The notes: generated by a model not told the origin, from the sequence alone. Positions 1 through 8,343 are shown, numbered from the stretch's first letter. The stretch is 64,000 nt of DNA from Gemmatimonadales bacterium (GCA_036500345.1 DASYCE010000008.1:86176-150175), one strand, 5' to 3'. Program-made: numbers and translations.

Positions 1-426
1 CTCGAATACGGGCCGTGGGCTGGGCCGTTGAGCGGCAGGAAGCGCGGGGTGATGATTGCTGACCGCGAGGCGCCGGTGGTGGCGTTTGCACTGGGGAACC
101 TGCAGGAGCGGGCGCAGATGTTCGTCGCTCCGGGTGAACAGGTGTACGAGGGGATGATCGTGGGTGAGAGTGCCCGTCCCGGCGACATGGACGTCAATGT
201 CGGGAAGGAAAAGAAACTCACCAACATGCGGACCACGGCGTCCGACGATCACATCCTCCTCGAACCACCGCGGGAGATCACCCTGGAGTACGCGCTGGAG
301 TACATCGAAGAGGACGAACTGATCGAGGTTACGCCCGAAAATATCCGGCTCCGCAAGCGGGTGTTGCAGGCGACCGAACGGAAGAAGGCCCAGCGTGCGG
401 CGAACCGGGTCGCCGACGCATCTTGA
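1..426 (+). CDS. typA: GTPase TypA/BipA, C-terminal fragment
   Basis: The reading frame is open from the first base, so the gene is cut by the window edge. The 141 visible residues match the C-terminal end of TypA/BipA, a ribosome-associated translational GTPase: LEYGPWAG at the start, then ADREAPVVAFALGNLQERA, YEGMIVGE, DVNVGKEKKLTN, and an EVTPENIRLRKRVL tail. These belong to domain V and the BipA-specific C-terminal domain that binds the ribosome; the GTPase domain lies outside the window. An internal TTG at 28 is not a real start because the frame and homology continue upstream of it. Confidence 0.95.
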   Translation, partial: LEYGPWAGPLSGRKRGVMIADREAPVVAFALGNLQERAQMFVAPGEQVYEGMIVGESARPGDMDVNVGKEKKLTNMRTTASDDHILLEPPREITLEYALEYIEEDELIEVTPENIRLRKRVLQATERKKAQRAANRVADAS

Positions 427-511
427 CTTGCAGGCCCGACCGCTCCTTTTTGCCGCCGGTCGGAGGTTGATCCGTCAACAGCAGGCTCAGTTCGGAACCG
501 CGGAGGTTACC

Positions 512-745
512 ATGTCGGCGTGGGAGGCGTCTCTCGAAGGAATTCCGCAATCGGTGATGCGGGGGCGCTTCGACGAGGACGAAGAGGAGGAGAAGTTCGA
601 GGGCGGAGGCTTCGACTTCGACGAGGACGATGAAGACCTCGACGAAGACGATGAAGAAGGTTTCGACGACGAAGATGACGATTTCGAGGACGAGGAGTTC
701 GAAGGGGGAGACTTCTCCTTCGATGAGGAAAGCGAAGAGGAGTAG
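512..745 (+). CDS. small highly acidic protein, unknown function
   Basis: The ORF encodes 77 residues. The ATG at 512 is preceded by a good GGAGG at 502-506, so I prefer it to the longer in-frame extension from 395. After about 20 ordinary residues the protein is almost entirely Asp/Glu/Phe/Gly, with DEDDED-type runs and F-[DE] repeats to the C-terminus. It has no signal peptide, membrane segment or Cys. Such tails can bind cations or act as nucleic-acid mimics, but nothing here shows a function. The long reading frames on the opposite strand are artefacts of the GAC/GAA/GAG repeats. It lies between typA and a bidirectional terminator. Confidence 0.65.
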   Translation: MSAWEASLEGIPQSVMRGRFDEDEEEEKFEGGGFDFDEDDEDLDEDDEEGFDDEDDDFEDEEFEGGDFSFDEESEEE

Positions 746-771
746 CCGGTCCGTCCCCTCCCGCAATGAGA

Positions 772-801
772 AACGCCCCGCTGATCCGCCGGCGGGGCGT
801 T
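772..801. terminator. bidirectional rho-independent-like hairpin
   Basis: Two perfect 10-base arms, AACGCCCCGC and GCGGGGCGTT, surround a 10-base loop. The hairpin lies between the convergent acidic-protein gene and flgM, so it can end both transcripts. The T-tract is short on both sides. Confidence 0.65.
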
Positions 802-823
802 CGCATTCATCAACTGCCCTGAT

Positions 824-1138
824 TCACCCGGCAATCTCTCCCGCGTCGAGCAACCGCCCTGCGATCCGGTCGGCCACGGCCGGGTCATCATACGCTCCGC
901 TAGCGACCTTCTGCGCGATCGTCTGGAGCGCCGCGGGCGACAATTCGCCGGTGGGGATGGTGGCGTCGGAAATTCCGGCGGCGGCAGGAGAGAGCTCGAC
1001 CTGATCGGTGGGGGCCGTATCGCTCGCGGGGCGGTCGCCGTCGCGCGGCGCACCGACGCGGTTGCCGTGCGCCGTCCCCTGGGCGCGCTGCGGATCGGGC
1101 TGTGGGACGCTCCCTGAGACCACCGGATCGATCGCCAT
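824..1138 (-). CDS. flgM: anti-sigma-28 factor FlgM
   Basis: The 104-residue protein has a disordered polar N-terminal half and a C-terminal segment typical of FlgM: DQVELSPAA, then ALQTIAQKVASGAYDDPAV and ADRIAGRLLDAG, which forms the helix that clamps sigma-28. FlgM holds FliA inactive until the hook-basal body is finished and FlgM is exported. It is the last gene of the minus-strand late cluster. It also has its own sigma-28-type promoter at 1207-1233, giving the usual feedback loop. Similarity is by pattern only; FlgM proteins are poorly conserved. Confidence 0.8.
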   Translation of the reverse strand: MAIDPVVSGSVPQPDPQRAQGTAHGNRVGAPRDGDRPASDTAPTDQVELSPAAAGISDATIPTGELSPAALQTIAQKVASGAYDDPAVADRIAGRLLDAGEIAG

Positions 1139-1206
1139 CCGAACTCCTCCGCGCGCGGGTCGGGGTAGAGAATACCCGATTCACCAGCACCATTCCACCG
1201 CGCTCT

Positions 1207-1233
1207 TTATCGGCCAGCGCGGCAGAAGTGTGA
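1207..1233 (-). promoter_or_regulatory. sigma-28 promoter before flgM
   Basis: On the minus strand the site reads TCAC, 15 bases, then GCCGATAA, a perfect match to the flagellar sigma-28 -10 element. It lies between the flgM start (1138) and the end of the chaperone gene upstream (1236). Three more sites of identical geometry precede fliC, flgL and motA. Confidence 0.75.
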
Positions 1234-1235
1234 GT

Positions 1236-1685
1236 CTACCCCCGCCGGTCGATCAGCGTCGGTCCCGGCGCACCCCAGCGGCTGCCATATCCTCGGACGA
1301 TGGCGTTGAGCTGCTCGCTGGCGCGCTTCATCTCGACTGTCACCCGTCCCGCTTCGCCGGTCATCTGCTCGGCCAGGTTCTGCGCCGCTGCGGCGGCCAT
1401 CGCCCGTTCGCGCTCGAGTTCGGCAAAGAGCGACACGGCGTGCTGGTCGGGACGCGGTGTCGCGGTATCGGACTGCACCGCGGCGCGAATCGACAGGAGC
1501 TGGACCTCGCGTGCCGAGATATCCGCAAAGACTCCCTCGGCCTCGGCGGTGAAGATCTCCAGCAGGCCGGCATCCTCCATCCGGAGCACCGCGCGCTGCG
1601 CCTCGACGATGTGCCGGTAGCGCGCCAGGTCGGCGATCTGCGCCGCGAGGAGCGCGGCCGCGTCGTCGGCGGACGGCTGGTTCAT
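1236..1685 (-). CDS. FliT/FlgN-like flagellar export chaperone
   Basis: The protein has 149 residues from the ATG at 1685, which overlaps the fliS stop as ATGA; the longer reading from 1724 is less likely. It is predicted to be mostly helical and rich in Ala, Glu and Gln, with no signal peptide or membrane segment. Its C-terminal stretch (TVEMKRASEQLNAIVRGYG) resembles the FlgN/FliT family, which binds FlgK/FlgL or FliD before export. Because a separate flgN lies next to flgK at 33,270, this one, beside fliS and fliD, is more likely the FliT role. The assignment rests mainly on position and fold. Confidence 0.6.
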   Translation of the reverse strand: MNQPSADDAAALLAAQIADLARYRHIVEAQRAVLRMEDAGLLEIFTAEAEGVFADISAREVQLLSIRAAVQSDTATPRPDQHAVSLFAELERERAMAAAAAQNLAEQMTGEAGRVTVEMKRASEQLNAIVRGYGSRWGAPGPTLIDRRG

Positions 1686-2068
1686 ACCGGGTGGCCGAGG
1701 ACCTGTTCTGCCGCTCCCTGCCACGCCTCGTGCAGTTCGGTGACGATCTTGGTGACGGCGTCGAGACGGCCGAGATCGGGGTGGGCGTGCACGCCGGCGA
1801 ATTCGCCGAGCATCCAGCTGTAGAGGTTCGCCAGGCCGCCCGCGAGTTCGCCGCCCGCATCGTGATTGAGCGACACCTGCAGTTCGCGGACGATCTCTTC
1901 GGCGCGGAAGAGCCGCTCGCCGCGCTGCTCGATTTCGCCGCGCTCGAGATGCCGGCGCGCCTGCCGGAGGAGGACCAGCAGGTGCGAGTAGAGCAGCACG
2001 ACGCGCTGGGCCGGCTGCATCGCCAGCACTTCCATCTCACGATACCGACTCGGCTGGGAGTAGCTCAT
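1682..2068 (-). CDS. fliS: flagellin chaperone FliS
   Basis: This 128-residue helical protein has typical FliS features: an N-terminal SYSQPSRYREMEVLAMQPAQRVVLLY, an LRQARRHLERG helix, and a C-terminal region with LYSWMLGEF. FliS binds the C-terminal D0 region of flagellin in the cytosol, prevents premature polymerisation and delivers it to FlhA. The gene sits 3 bp after fliD and overlaps the next gene by 4 bp. Confidence 0.92.
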   Translation of the reverse strand: MSYSQPSRYREMEVLAMQPAQRVVLLYSHLLVLLRQARRHLERGEIEQRGERLFRAEEIVRELQVSLNHDAGGELAGGLANLYSWMLGEFAGVHAHPDLGRLDAVTKIVTELHEAWQGAAEQVLGHPV

Positions 2069-2071
2069 CGA

Positions 2072-4048
2072 TCACCCGCCCAGTGCGCTGGAGTTGCCGC
2101 TCGAACTGGTCGACGAGGTCGACGGCGACGTGAATGCGAGGAGCGACTGCGCCTGCCCCTTGAGATTGGCGATCGCCGTTTCCATCGCGGAGTACTGCGC
2201 CACCAGCGCGGCACGGCGCCCGGCGAGGCGGGTATCGATGTCTGCCACCTGCTGCACCAGCCGGTCGTTCTGTGCGCTCAGCGCGGCGACGTGCTGGTCG
2301 AGCAGGCCGCTTCCCTGATTGACATAGGTATCGAGGAGCCGTTTCACGGCCGTCGCGGTTCCGACGTCGAGGGTGATGCTGCCGAGATCGCCGGTGGTTG
2401 CGCCGGCGTATCGAATCGTCAGACCGGCGGCTGCGGTATCAGTGTTCCCCACCAGGGTGCTTCCGGAACCGGTCGCTGCAAAGCCGCCGATCGTCCCCTG
2501 GACGTCGGTGCCGACTGCCGATGCGGTGGGACCCCACGCTTCCGACGCTCCGTCGCCGACGCCGTCGACCGCCACCGTGAAGCCGGCGTAGCTGGCGGCG
2601 TTCTGCGACGTCAGGACGATGTCGTTCCCGGAGGAGCTGACATCGATCCCCAGGCCGGCACCAGTGATCGCCGATTGCAGGGCGGTCACGATATCGCTGG
2701 TCGTCATCCCCGTCGTGAGCGCGAGCTGCACGCTCTTCCCGGACTGCTTGTCGGTCAGTGTCATCGTGTCGGGCGTGGCACCGGCGTCGTAGGTGCCGCT
2801 GAATCCGCTGGTCGACAGCGTTGCAGCCGTCGCCGGGGCGGTGATGTTCACGTCCCAGCTGCCGCTGCTCGTGGCGCTGCCGCTCGAGACGAATGACACG
2901 GCCGGGTTGTCGGCAGTGCGCGTCTCGCCGAAGAGCGCCTGGAGATCGCTGTATCGCGCCTGGAAGAGCGACGCGAACGTGGTCGAATTGAACGAGATCG
3001 TTCCGTCGGCGTTGAGCGAGAGCCCCGCCTTCCCGGCGGTGGCGAGGTCGCTGGCCGCGCCGGCAACGGTCTGCAGCAGCTCGTCGGGGAGCTGTCCCCG
3101 GATGCCGCGCACCAGCGAATCACCGTACAGCGCCGGGACGGTCCCGTCGGATCCGATCGTTCCCTGCTGCTGCACGAACCCGACGACATTGTTGTAGGCC
3201 GTGACGAACGATTGCATCGCCGTGGCGGCCGCGGACTCGTCCCGCGTCACCGTCAGCTGCGTCGTCGCGGTGGAATCTGCCGCGGTGAGATTGAGCGTCA
3301 CCCCTTCGATCGCGTCGCTCACGGTATTGCTGCTGCGGGTGAACGCGATGTTGTCGATCGAAAAGCTCGCATCGGCGCCGGTGACCAGGAACGCCGAGGC
3401 GAGCTTGGTGCCGGCGCTGTTGATGAACCCGAACGACTGCAGGACCGTCCCGCTGGAGTCCGCGAGGGTGGCGCCAGCCGCACCGGTATTGTCGCTGGTG
3501 AGCACCAGCCGGTTGTCGGTCGGCGAGACCGAGAGGATCGACGCGGTCACGCCGCTCGGCGTCGTCCCGCTGTCGAGCGCGTTGATCGCATCGCGGATCG
3601 ACGACAGCGAGTCGGTCGTCGCGACGGTCACGCTCTTGCCGTTCACGGTGAAGGTGCCGCTCACGCCGAGCGCCGCCGTGGTGCTCGATCGCGTGGTGCT
3701 GCTCAGCTTTTCCGCCGCGGCCAGCTTCGAGACCTGGATCTGATAGGTCGCCGGCGATGCCTCCGCCGTGGTCGTGGCGCTCACCACCGCTCGCGAGCCC
3801 GCCAGCACCGTCAGGTTCGTCGTGGTCGCGTCGAACGAGGTGCCGTCCTGCAGCGCTCCGGCGGCGTCATCGAGCGCACCGAGGAGGGTGCGATAGCTCG
3901 ACAGCGCAGTCTGCTGGTTCTTGAGGGCGGTTTCCTGCGTTTCCATGGTCGCGGCAGGCTGGCGTTCCTGCGCGATGATCGCGTCGATCAGGCTCGACGT
4001 ATCGATGCCGGAGATCAGTCCACTGATGGAGGTGAGAGGAGTGGTCAT
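2072..4048 (-). CDS. fliD: flagellar filament cap protein FliD
   Basis: The protein has 658 residues. It begins SISGLISGIDTSSLIDAIIA, the hallmark of FliD (HAP2), followed by a coiled N-terminal region with SSYRTLLGALDDAAGALQ. The middle is a large Ser/Thr/Gly-rich beta domain. The C-terminal helix (TAVKRLLDTYVNQGSGLLDQ, then LVQQVADIDTRLAGR) pairs with the N-terminus. FliD caps the growing filament and folds incoming flagellin. It lies downstream of fliC and just upstream of its presumed chaperones. Confidence 0.95.
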   Translation of the reverse strand: MTTPLTSISGLISGIDTSSLIDAIIAQERQPAATMETQETALKNQQTALSSYRTLLGALDDAAGALQDGTSFDATTTNLTVLAGSRAVVSATTTAEASPATYQIQVSKLAAAEKLSSTTRSSTTAALGVSGTFTVNGKSVTVATTDSLSSIRDAINALDSGTTPSGVTASILSVSPTDNRLVLTSDNTGAAGATLADSSGTVLQSFGFINSAGTKLASAFLVTGADASFSIDNIAFTRSSNTVSDAIEGVTLNLTAADSTATTQLTVTRDESAAATAMQSFVTAYNNVVGFVQQQGTIGSDGTVPALYGDSLVRGIRGQLPDELLQTVAGAASDLATAGKAGLSLNADGTISFNSTTFASLFQARYSDLQALFGETRTADNPAVSFVSSGSATSSGSWDVNITAPATAATLSTSGFSGTYDAGATPDTMTLTDKQSGKSVQLALTTGMTTSDIVTALQSAITGAGLGIDVSSSGNDIVLTSQNAASYAGFTVAVDGVGDGASEAWGPTASAVGTDVQGTIGGFAATGSGSTLVGNTDTAAAGLTIRYAGATTGDLGSITLDVGTATAVKRLLDTYVNQGSGLLDQHVAALSAQNDRLVQQVADIDTRLAGRRAALVAQYSAMETAIANLKGQAQSLLAFTSPSTSSTSSSGNSSALGG

Positions 4049-4071
4049 CGTCGGGCACCGTCTTCGAAGTG

Positions 4072-4100
4072 GTGGGGGACCGCGGCTGCGGCCCCCGCAC
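4072..4100 (-). terminator. imperfect GC-rich hairpin between fliC and fliD
   Basis: Arms around GTGGGGGACCGC and GCGGCCCCCGCAC can pair with small bulges. The hairpin follows the flagellin stop and precedes fliD. It may partly terminate the abundant flagellin transcript or protect its 3' end. There is no T-run, so it is probably not a complete stop. Confidence 0.4.
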
Positions 4101-4120
4101 CGGGTATCACTCCGCCGGAA

Positions 4121-5218
4121 TTAGCGGAGCAGCGTCAGTACCTGCGCTGCCGACTGGTTGGCCTGCGAAATCATCGCCATGCCAGCCTGCTGCAGGATGT
4201 TGAACTTCGTGAACGCCGTCGTTTCCTGCGCCATGTTGGCGTCGCGGATCGTCGACTCGGCGGCGGTGGTGTTCTGCTGGATCGTGTCGACGTTGGTCTG
4301 CGCGTAGCTGATCCGGCTCTCGGCGGCGCCGATCGCGCCGATCGCCGAGTTGACGTGGTCGGTCGCGGAGTCGATCGCCGTGAGTGCTGCCTGGGCGTTC
4401 GCCGCGGTGGTCACGTTCGAGGTGCTGATACCAAGAGTCGACAGCGTCAGGTCGACCGAGCTCAGAGAGATCAGGTCGGAGCTGGCGTAGTGACCGCTGG
4501 AGCTCACCATGAAGTTGCCGCCGCTGCCGGCATTGATCGTCAGCGCGCCGATGGCGGTGTCACGGACGTACCCGGAATCGGTGTTCACCTTGACCCCGAA
4601 CTCCGAGAAGTTGAGCGTCTGCGCACCGGCCACATCGGCCACCGTCTGCGACACGCCACCCTTGGTCATCGTGATCGTGTGGTTCGTGGTGTCGGCCGTC
4701 AGCGCGTAGGTGCCCGCGGCATTTCCCGTGAAGGTCGTGCCGCTCGACGGAACGCCGGTGACCGAGAACAGCGCGCTCGACGTGTTGAGCGACGCACCGA
4801 ACGAACCGTCGATCAGGTTGCTCCCCTGATACTGGGTCGTCGCGGTGATGCGGGTGATTTCCTGCAGCAGCTGCTGGAACTCCGCATCGAGCTTGTCGCG
4901 CTGGGATCCGATCGTGTCCGAGTTGGATTCCGTCGCGAGCTCCTTGAGGCGGTCAAGGATGGTGGAGATGGTGTTGGTGGCGCCGTCGGCGATCTGCAGC
5001 ATCGAGTTCGCCTGCGAGGCGTTGCGGGAGGCGGCAGAAAGGCTCTGCGCCTGCCCACGGAGCTTGTTGGCGATCGCGAGGCCTGCCGCGTCATCTCCCG
5101 AGCTGTTGATGCGGAAACCGGACGACAGGCGGGCAATTTCCTTGTTCATGTTCATGCCCGACGCGGTCGTGTTCAACAGCGCGATATTCGCCCCAAGATT
5201 GGTCTGGATACTCGACAT
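4121..5218 (-). CDS. fliC: flagellin
   Basis: The protein has 365 residues with conserved ends: IARLSSGFRINSSGDDAAGLAIANKLRGQ near the N-terminus and the C-terminal D0 helix that includes NILQQAGMAMISQANQ and ends QVLTLLR. The D1 region carries LKELATESNSDT. The central domain (about residues 160-260) is short and Ser/Thr/Gly-rich, so filaments should have a small outer domain. Only one flagellin gene is visible. It has a sigma-28 promoter (5294-5320), a leader hairpin with a CsrA-type loop and a strong AGGGAGGA ribosome site. FliS, FliD and FliW are neighbours. Confidence 0.97.
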   Translation of the reverse strand: MSSIQTNLGANIALLNTTASGMNMNKEIARLSSGFRINSSGDDAAGLAIANKLRGQAQSLSAASRNASQANSMLQIADGATNTISTILDRLKELATESNSDTIGSQRDKLDAEFQQLLQEITRITATTQYQGSNLIDGSFGASLNTSSALFSVTGVPSSGTTFTGNAAGTYALTADTTNHTITMTKGGVSQTVADVAGAQTLNFSEFGVKVNTDSGYVRDTAIGALTINAGSGGNFMVSSSGHYASSDLISLSSVDLTLSTLGISTSNVTTAANAQAALTAIDSATDHVNSAIGAIGAAESRISYAQTNVDTIQQNTTAAESTIRDANMAQETTAFTKFNILQQAGMAMISQANQSAAQVLTLLR

Positions 5219-5243
5219 GCGGTGTTCCTCCCTAAACGTGGAC

Positions 5244-5263
5244 CCGGGGCGTCCGTGCCCCGG
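5244..5263 (-). promoter_or_regulatory. fliC leader hairpin with CsrA-type GGA loop
   Basis: On the transcribed strand a perfect 7-bp stem (CCGGGGC/GCCCCGG) presents the 6-base loop ACGGAC. ANGGA in a hairpin loop is the known CsrA target. A second GGA lies in the Shine-Dalgarno sequence AGGGAGGA about 20 bases downstream. Dual sites of this kind let a CsrA dimer block translation. csrA (35,169) and fliW (5338) are both present. The binding itself is an inference. Confidence 0.55.
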
Positions 5264-5293
5264 CGATGCGACCCGATATGGTCGCTCCGCCCG

Positions 5294-5320
5294 TTATCGG
5301 TTGAGGAACCCCGACCATGA
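5294..5320 (-). promoter_or_regulatory. sigma-28 promoter of fliC
   Basis: The minus strand reads TCAT, 15 bases, ACCGATAA, about 75 bases upstream of the fliC ATG. Its geometry and sequence are almost the same as the flgL site at 6671-6697. Confidence 0.75.
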
Positions 5321-5337
5321 GTGGCCGGGGGGAGGGG

Positions 5338-5766
5338 TCAGGCTGGCTGCAGGAGGGTGGGGAGATCGAACGGCACCGCGGTCCGGCCGACTGCATCGGT
5401 GCGAATGAACTGATGGCCGGCGCGGCTCACCGGATCGATGATCACCGGCGCCTGGAGATTCGCCGTCGCTGTTTCATCCTGCGCCGGCAGCGTGACGATC
5501 GCATACGCGTCGCCGCCGATCTCGCCGAGCGGCTCGCTCAGCGCACCCCACCGGATGAGGAGGAAGGCGAGCGCCGGTGCATCGAGCGACTGGAGCCAGG
5601 CGAGCGCCCGTGTCTGCGCCGGCAGCAGCGCGAAGTGCGTCGAGTTGGGGAAGCCTGGCAAGCCGTCGGCGAAGTGGACCATCCGGGAAGGCGACACCTG
5701 GATGGTACCAAAGAGCCGGGTGACAAAGGTCGGTTCGATCGAGGCGGGGCGGATGGCAGCGCTCAT
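5338..5766 (-). CDS. fliW: flagellar assembly factor FliW
   Basis: The protein has 142 residues from the ATG at 5766, which overlaps the flgL stop (ATGA). Family motifs are RLFGTIQV, VHFADGLPGFPNSTHFALL, and the later DAYAIVTLPA, TANLQAPVIID and GHQFI. FliW binds CsrA and releases it from flagellin mRNA; flagellin in turn binds FliW, coupling synthesis to export. Its place beside fliC and the presence of csrA at the far end of the cluster support this circuit. Confidence 0.93.
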   Translation of the reverse strand: MSAAIRPASIEPTFVTRLFGTIQVSPSRMVHFADGLPGFPNSTHFALLPAQTRALAWLQSLDAPALAFLLIRWGALSEPLGEIGGDAYAIVTLPAQDETATANLQAPVIIDPVSRAGHQFIRTDAVGRTAVPFDLPTLLQPA

Positions 5767-6635
5767 TGCAGGTAGTTCACCAGTGAGGTGTTGAGAATCT
5801 TGCTCGTGGCGAGCAAGCCCGCCTGGAGCGCGGTCTGGATCGACGCAAGGTTGAGCGACGCTTCCTCGATCGGGATATCCGCCGCGTTGCTGCGCGCGGT
5901 GGAAAGCGAGGTCTGCTGCGCGGTAAAGGCATTGGTCGCCGACGTGAGCGCATCGGTGCGTGCGCCGACGTCGGCGAGATTGTTCTGGGTCGCATCGAAC
6001 GCCGTGTCGAGACCGGTCATCGAGGCGAGAATGGCGTTCGAATCGTTGCTGTTGAGCGCGTTCTGCAGGGCCGTGAGTGATTGCATCGCCCCCGAGTCGA
6101 CAAAGAGCTGCGCGCCGGTGTGCGTGGTGTTCACGGTGACGCCGTTGCCGATCTCCGCCTGTCGCTGGGCGGTGTTGCCGACGTAGCTCCCGTCCGCCTG
6201 GAACGGCTCGGCATCGGTCGCCGTGCCGGCGAAGACATACTGGTCGCCGATCTTGAGATTGCCGAGCGACACCGCCTGGGCCAGGAGCTGCGACACTTCG
6301 GCGCCGGCGGCAGCGCGGGTCTGCGCATCGCCATTGCTCCCCGCCTGCTCGGTCGCGAGTTCCTTCGCCCGGCTGAGCAGATCGGTGAGCTGGTTGAGTG
6401 TCGATTCCTCGCCGCTCAACCCGGTCTGCACCGATGAAATGTTGCGGAGATACTGGGTCACCCCGCGGGTTGCCGCATCGATCTGCATCACCTGGCCGCC
6501 GGCCACCGGGTCGTCGGAGATCGTGGCGTTGCGCTGCCCGGTCGACACCTGCGCCGATGCCTGGTCGAGTGCATTGAACTGGTTTTCCACCTGCTGCAGT
6601 GACCTGGTGTACACCATGGCATCGGTAATTCGCAT
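5763..6635 (-). CDS. flgL: hook-filament junction protein FlgL
   Basis: The protein has 290 residues starting MRITDAMVYTRSLQQVENQ, a standard FlgL N-terminus. It continues with the flagellin-like helix TLNQLTDLLSRAKELATEQA, a YVFAGTATDAEPF motif, and a C-terminal D0-like helix (LNLASIQTALQAGLLATSKI). The frame stays open far upstream, but that is antisense to the regulator gene. FlgL joins the hook to the filament. Its partner FlgK is encoded at 33,797. A sigma-28 site lies about 36 bases upstream. Confidence 0.93.
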   Translation of the reverse strand: MRITDAMVYTRSLQQVENQFNALDQASAQVSTGQRNATISDDPVAGGQVMQIDAATRGVTQYLRNISSVQTGLSGEESTLNQLTDLLSRAKELATEQAGSNGDAQTRAAAGAEVSQLLAQAVSLGNLKIGDQYVFAGTATDAEPFQADGSYVGNTAQRQAEIGNGVTVNTTHTGAQLFVDSGAMQSLTALQNALNSNDSNAILASMTGLDTAFDATQNNLADVGARTDALTSATNAFTAQQTSLSTARSNAADIPIEEASLNLASIQTALQAGLLATSKILNTSLVNYLQ

Positions 6636-6670
6636 CGCGATACGTCCCTGGAGGTTTTGCGGTGCGCCGA

Positions 6671-6697
6671 TTATCGGATACCTTTCGCGCGGCATGA
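6671..6697 (-). promoter_or_regulatory. sigma-28 promoter of flgL-fliW
   Basis: The minus strand reads TCAT, 15 bases, TCCGATAA upstream of flgL, with the same spacing as the fliC, flgM and motA sites. It lies in the divergent gap shared with the sigma-54 activator gene. Confidence 0.75.
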
Positions 6698-6767
6698 GTC
6701 GCACCACGATGTTTCGGCGGTGCACCATCCTCCCGCAACCAAGGATGTGGATCGGAATGTCGAGACG

Positions 6768-8165
6768 ATGAAGACGGTGTTGTGTGTCGACGACGAGCCC
6801 GCCGTGGCCGCGATGTTCGAACATGCACTCACCAGTCTTGGCTACGAGCCGGTCCTCGCCCTGAGCGGTGAGGAAGCCCTCCGCGTCGTCGCCGCTCGAC
6901 GGATCGATCTCATCCTCGCCGACTCCCAGATGCCCGGGATGTCCGGGCTCGAACTGCTCGACGCACTCGAACAGCAGGGCCGCAACATCCCGGTCGTGAT
7001 CGTCACCGGACATAGCAGCGTGGAACATGCCGTCCTCTCGATGCGCCGCGGTGCCGTCGACTACCTCACCAAGCCGGTTCGCCTTCAGACCCTCGAAATC
7101 ACCATCCAGCACGCGCTCGATTTTGCCAGGCTTCGCAGCGAGAACGAGACCTTCCGGCAGGAGATCTCCCGGATCCAGGCGCGGCGCCGGCTCGTCGGCA
7201 ACAGCTCGTCGCTGAAGGATCTGCAGGATGTCATGATCACCGTCGCGCCGACGCGCGCGGCCGTGCTGATCGAAGGTGAATCGGGGACCGGCAAGGAACT
7301 GATCGCGCGAGGGATTCACGACCAGAGCCCGCGCCGCGACCAGCCGTTCATCACCGTCAACTGCGCCGCACTGCCGGAAGGGCTCGTCGAAAGCGCGCTC
7401 TTCGGTCACGAAAAGGGAGCCTTCACCGGCGCCACCGCGCGGATGATCGGCGCCTTCGAGCGCGCCGACGGCGGCACGCTCCTCCTCGACGAAGTCTCCG
7501 AGATGCGGCTCGACCTGCAGGCCAAGCTGCTGCGGGCGATCCAGGAGCAGGAATTCGAACGCGTCGGCGGCCGCGACCTGGTGCGGGTGGACGTGCGGAT
7601 CATCGCCACCACCAACCGGGCGCTCCTGCGCGAAGTCGACGCGGGACGCTTCCGCGCCGATCTCTACTACCGGCTGCAGGTGGTGCCGATCTACACCCCG
7701 CCGCTCCGCGACCGGGCCGACGACATTCCGCTCCTCGTCGCTCACTTCATCCATTCCAGCTGCGAAGCGCTCGGCGTCTCCTCCGCCACCCTCGCCCCCG
7801 GGACGATGGACCACCTCCAGGCGTATCGCTGGCCTGGCAACGTTCGCGAACTGGCGAACGCGGTCGAACGGGCGGTGATCCTGAGCCGCGGCCGGCCGCT
7901 GACCGCCGAAGTCTTTGCGCTGTCACGGAGCGGGGGCGAAGCCGCGCCACCGGTGCTGCACCTCTCCCGCAGCGACGAGCCGGCAGCGGTACCGGTGCCG
8001 GCAGCAGAATCCGATGAACTCCCGCTCAACCTCGCCGATCTCGAACGGGTCATGATCCAGCGCGCCCTCGCCGCCACCGGCGGCAACCGCACCCGCGCCG
8101 CCCGCCTTCTCGGCATCAGCGAACGGACCCTCCGCAACAAGCTGAACGTCCCGCAAGTCAGCTGA
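6768..8165 (+). CDS. sigma-54-dependent response regulator, FlrC/FleR type
   Basis: The protein has 465 residues from the ATG at 6768. The receiver domain (residues 1-120) has VLCVDDE, the acceptor Asp in ILADSQMPGM and Lys in YLTKPV. The AAA+ domain has Walker A GESGTGKE, the sigma-54 contact loop GAFTGAT and Walker B GGTLLLDEV. A C-terminal Fis-type HTH (NRTRAARLLGISERTLRNKL) ends the protein. It should activate sigma-54 flagellar promoters after phosphorylation; three GG-N10-GC sites exist in this window, the nearest just downstream. A kinase is not adjacent; the HATPase protein at 35,388 is a candidate. Confidence 0.92.
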   Translation: MKTVLCVDDEPAVAAMFEHALTSLGYEPVLALSGEEALRVVAARRIDLILADSQMPGMSGLELLDALEQQGRNIPVVIVTGHSSVEHAVLSMRRGAVDYLTKPVRLQTLEITIQHALDFARLRSENETFRQEISRIQARRRLVGNSSSLKDLQDVMITVAPTRAAVLIEGESGTGKELIARGIHDQSPRRDQPFITVNCAALPEGLVESALFGHEKGAFTGATARMIGAFERADGGTLLLDEVSEMRLDLQAKLLRAIQEQEFERVGGRDLVRVDVRIIATTNRALLREVDAGRFRADLYYRLQVVPIYTPPLRDRADDIPLLVAHFIHSSCEALGVSSATLAPGTMDHLQAYRWPGNVRELANAVERAVILSRGRPLTAEVFALSRSGGEAAPPVLHLSRSDEPAAVPVPAAESDELPLNLADLERVMIQRALAATGGNRTRAARLLGISERTLRNKLNVPQVS

Positions 8166-8293
8166 GCCGGTCGGCAAGCTTCGCCGGAGTTCGGAAGAAA
8201 CTTCCGGCGCTCCAAACCGCGCTCCAGGAACCAGTTCGCGCATGATCTTCGCAAACCATTGCCGTCCAACGTGTTAGCTCATATGGGCCGATC

Positions 8294-8309
8294 AGGTACG
8301 CGGCTTGCC
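8294..8309 (+). promoter_or_regulatory. sigma-54 promoter of the flgB operon
   Basis: The sequence AGGTACGCGGCTTGCC has the invariant GG (8295-8296) and GC (8307-8308) separated by exactly 10 bases. The predicted transcription start is near 8320, about 24 bases before the flgB ATG. The FlrC-like activator is encoded immediately upstream. Confidence 0.75.
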
Positions 8310-8343
8310 AAACCGCATCGCATCACACCAGCGGTGGGAGCCC

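Noticed and set aside
427..505. CCGACCG...CGGTCGG hairpin after typA as a terminator
   Set aside because: The stem is only 7 bp with a 14-base loop, and the T-run lies within the loop, so it is not a convincing terminator.
3212..5320. Long plus-strand ORFs opposite fliD and fliC (702 residues)
   Set aside because: They are Arg/Gly/Asp-rich antisense shadows caused by high GC at third positions; fliC and fliD on the minus strand match families end to end.
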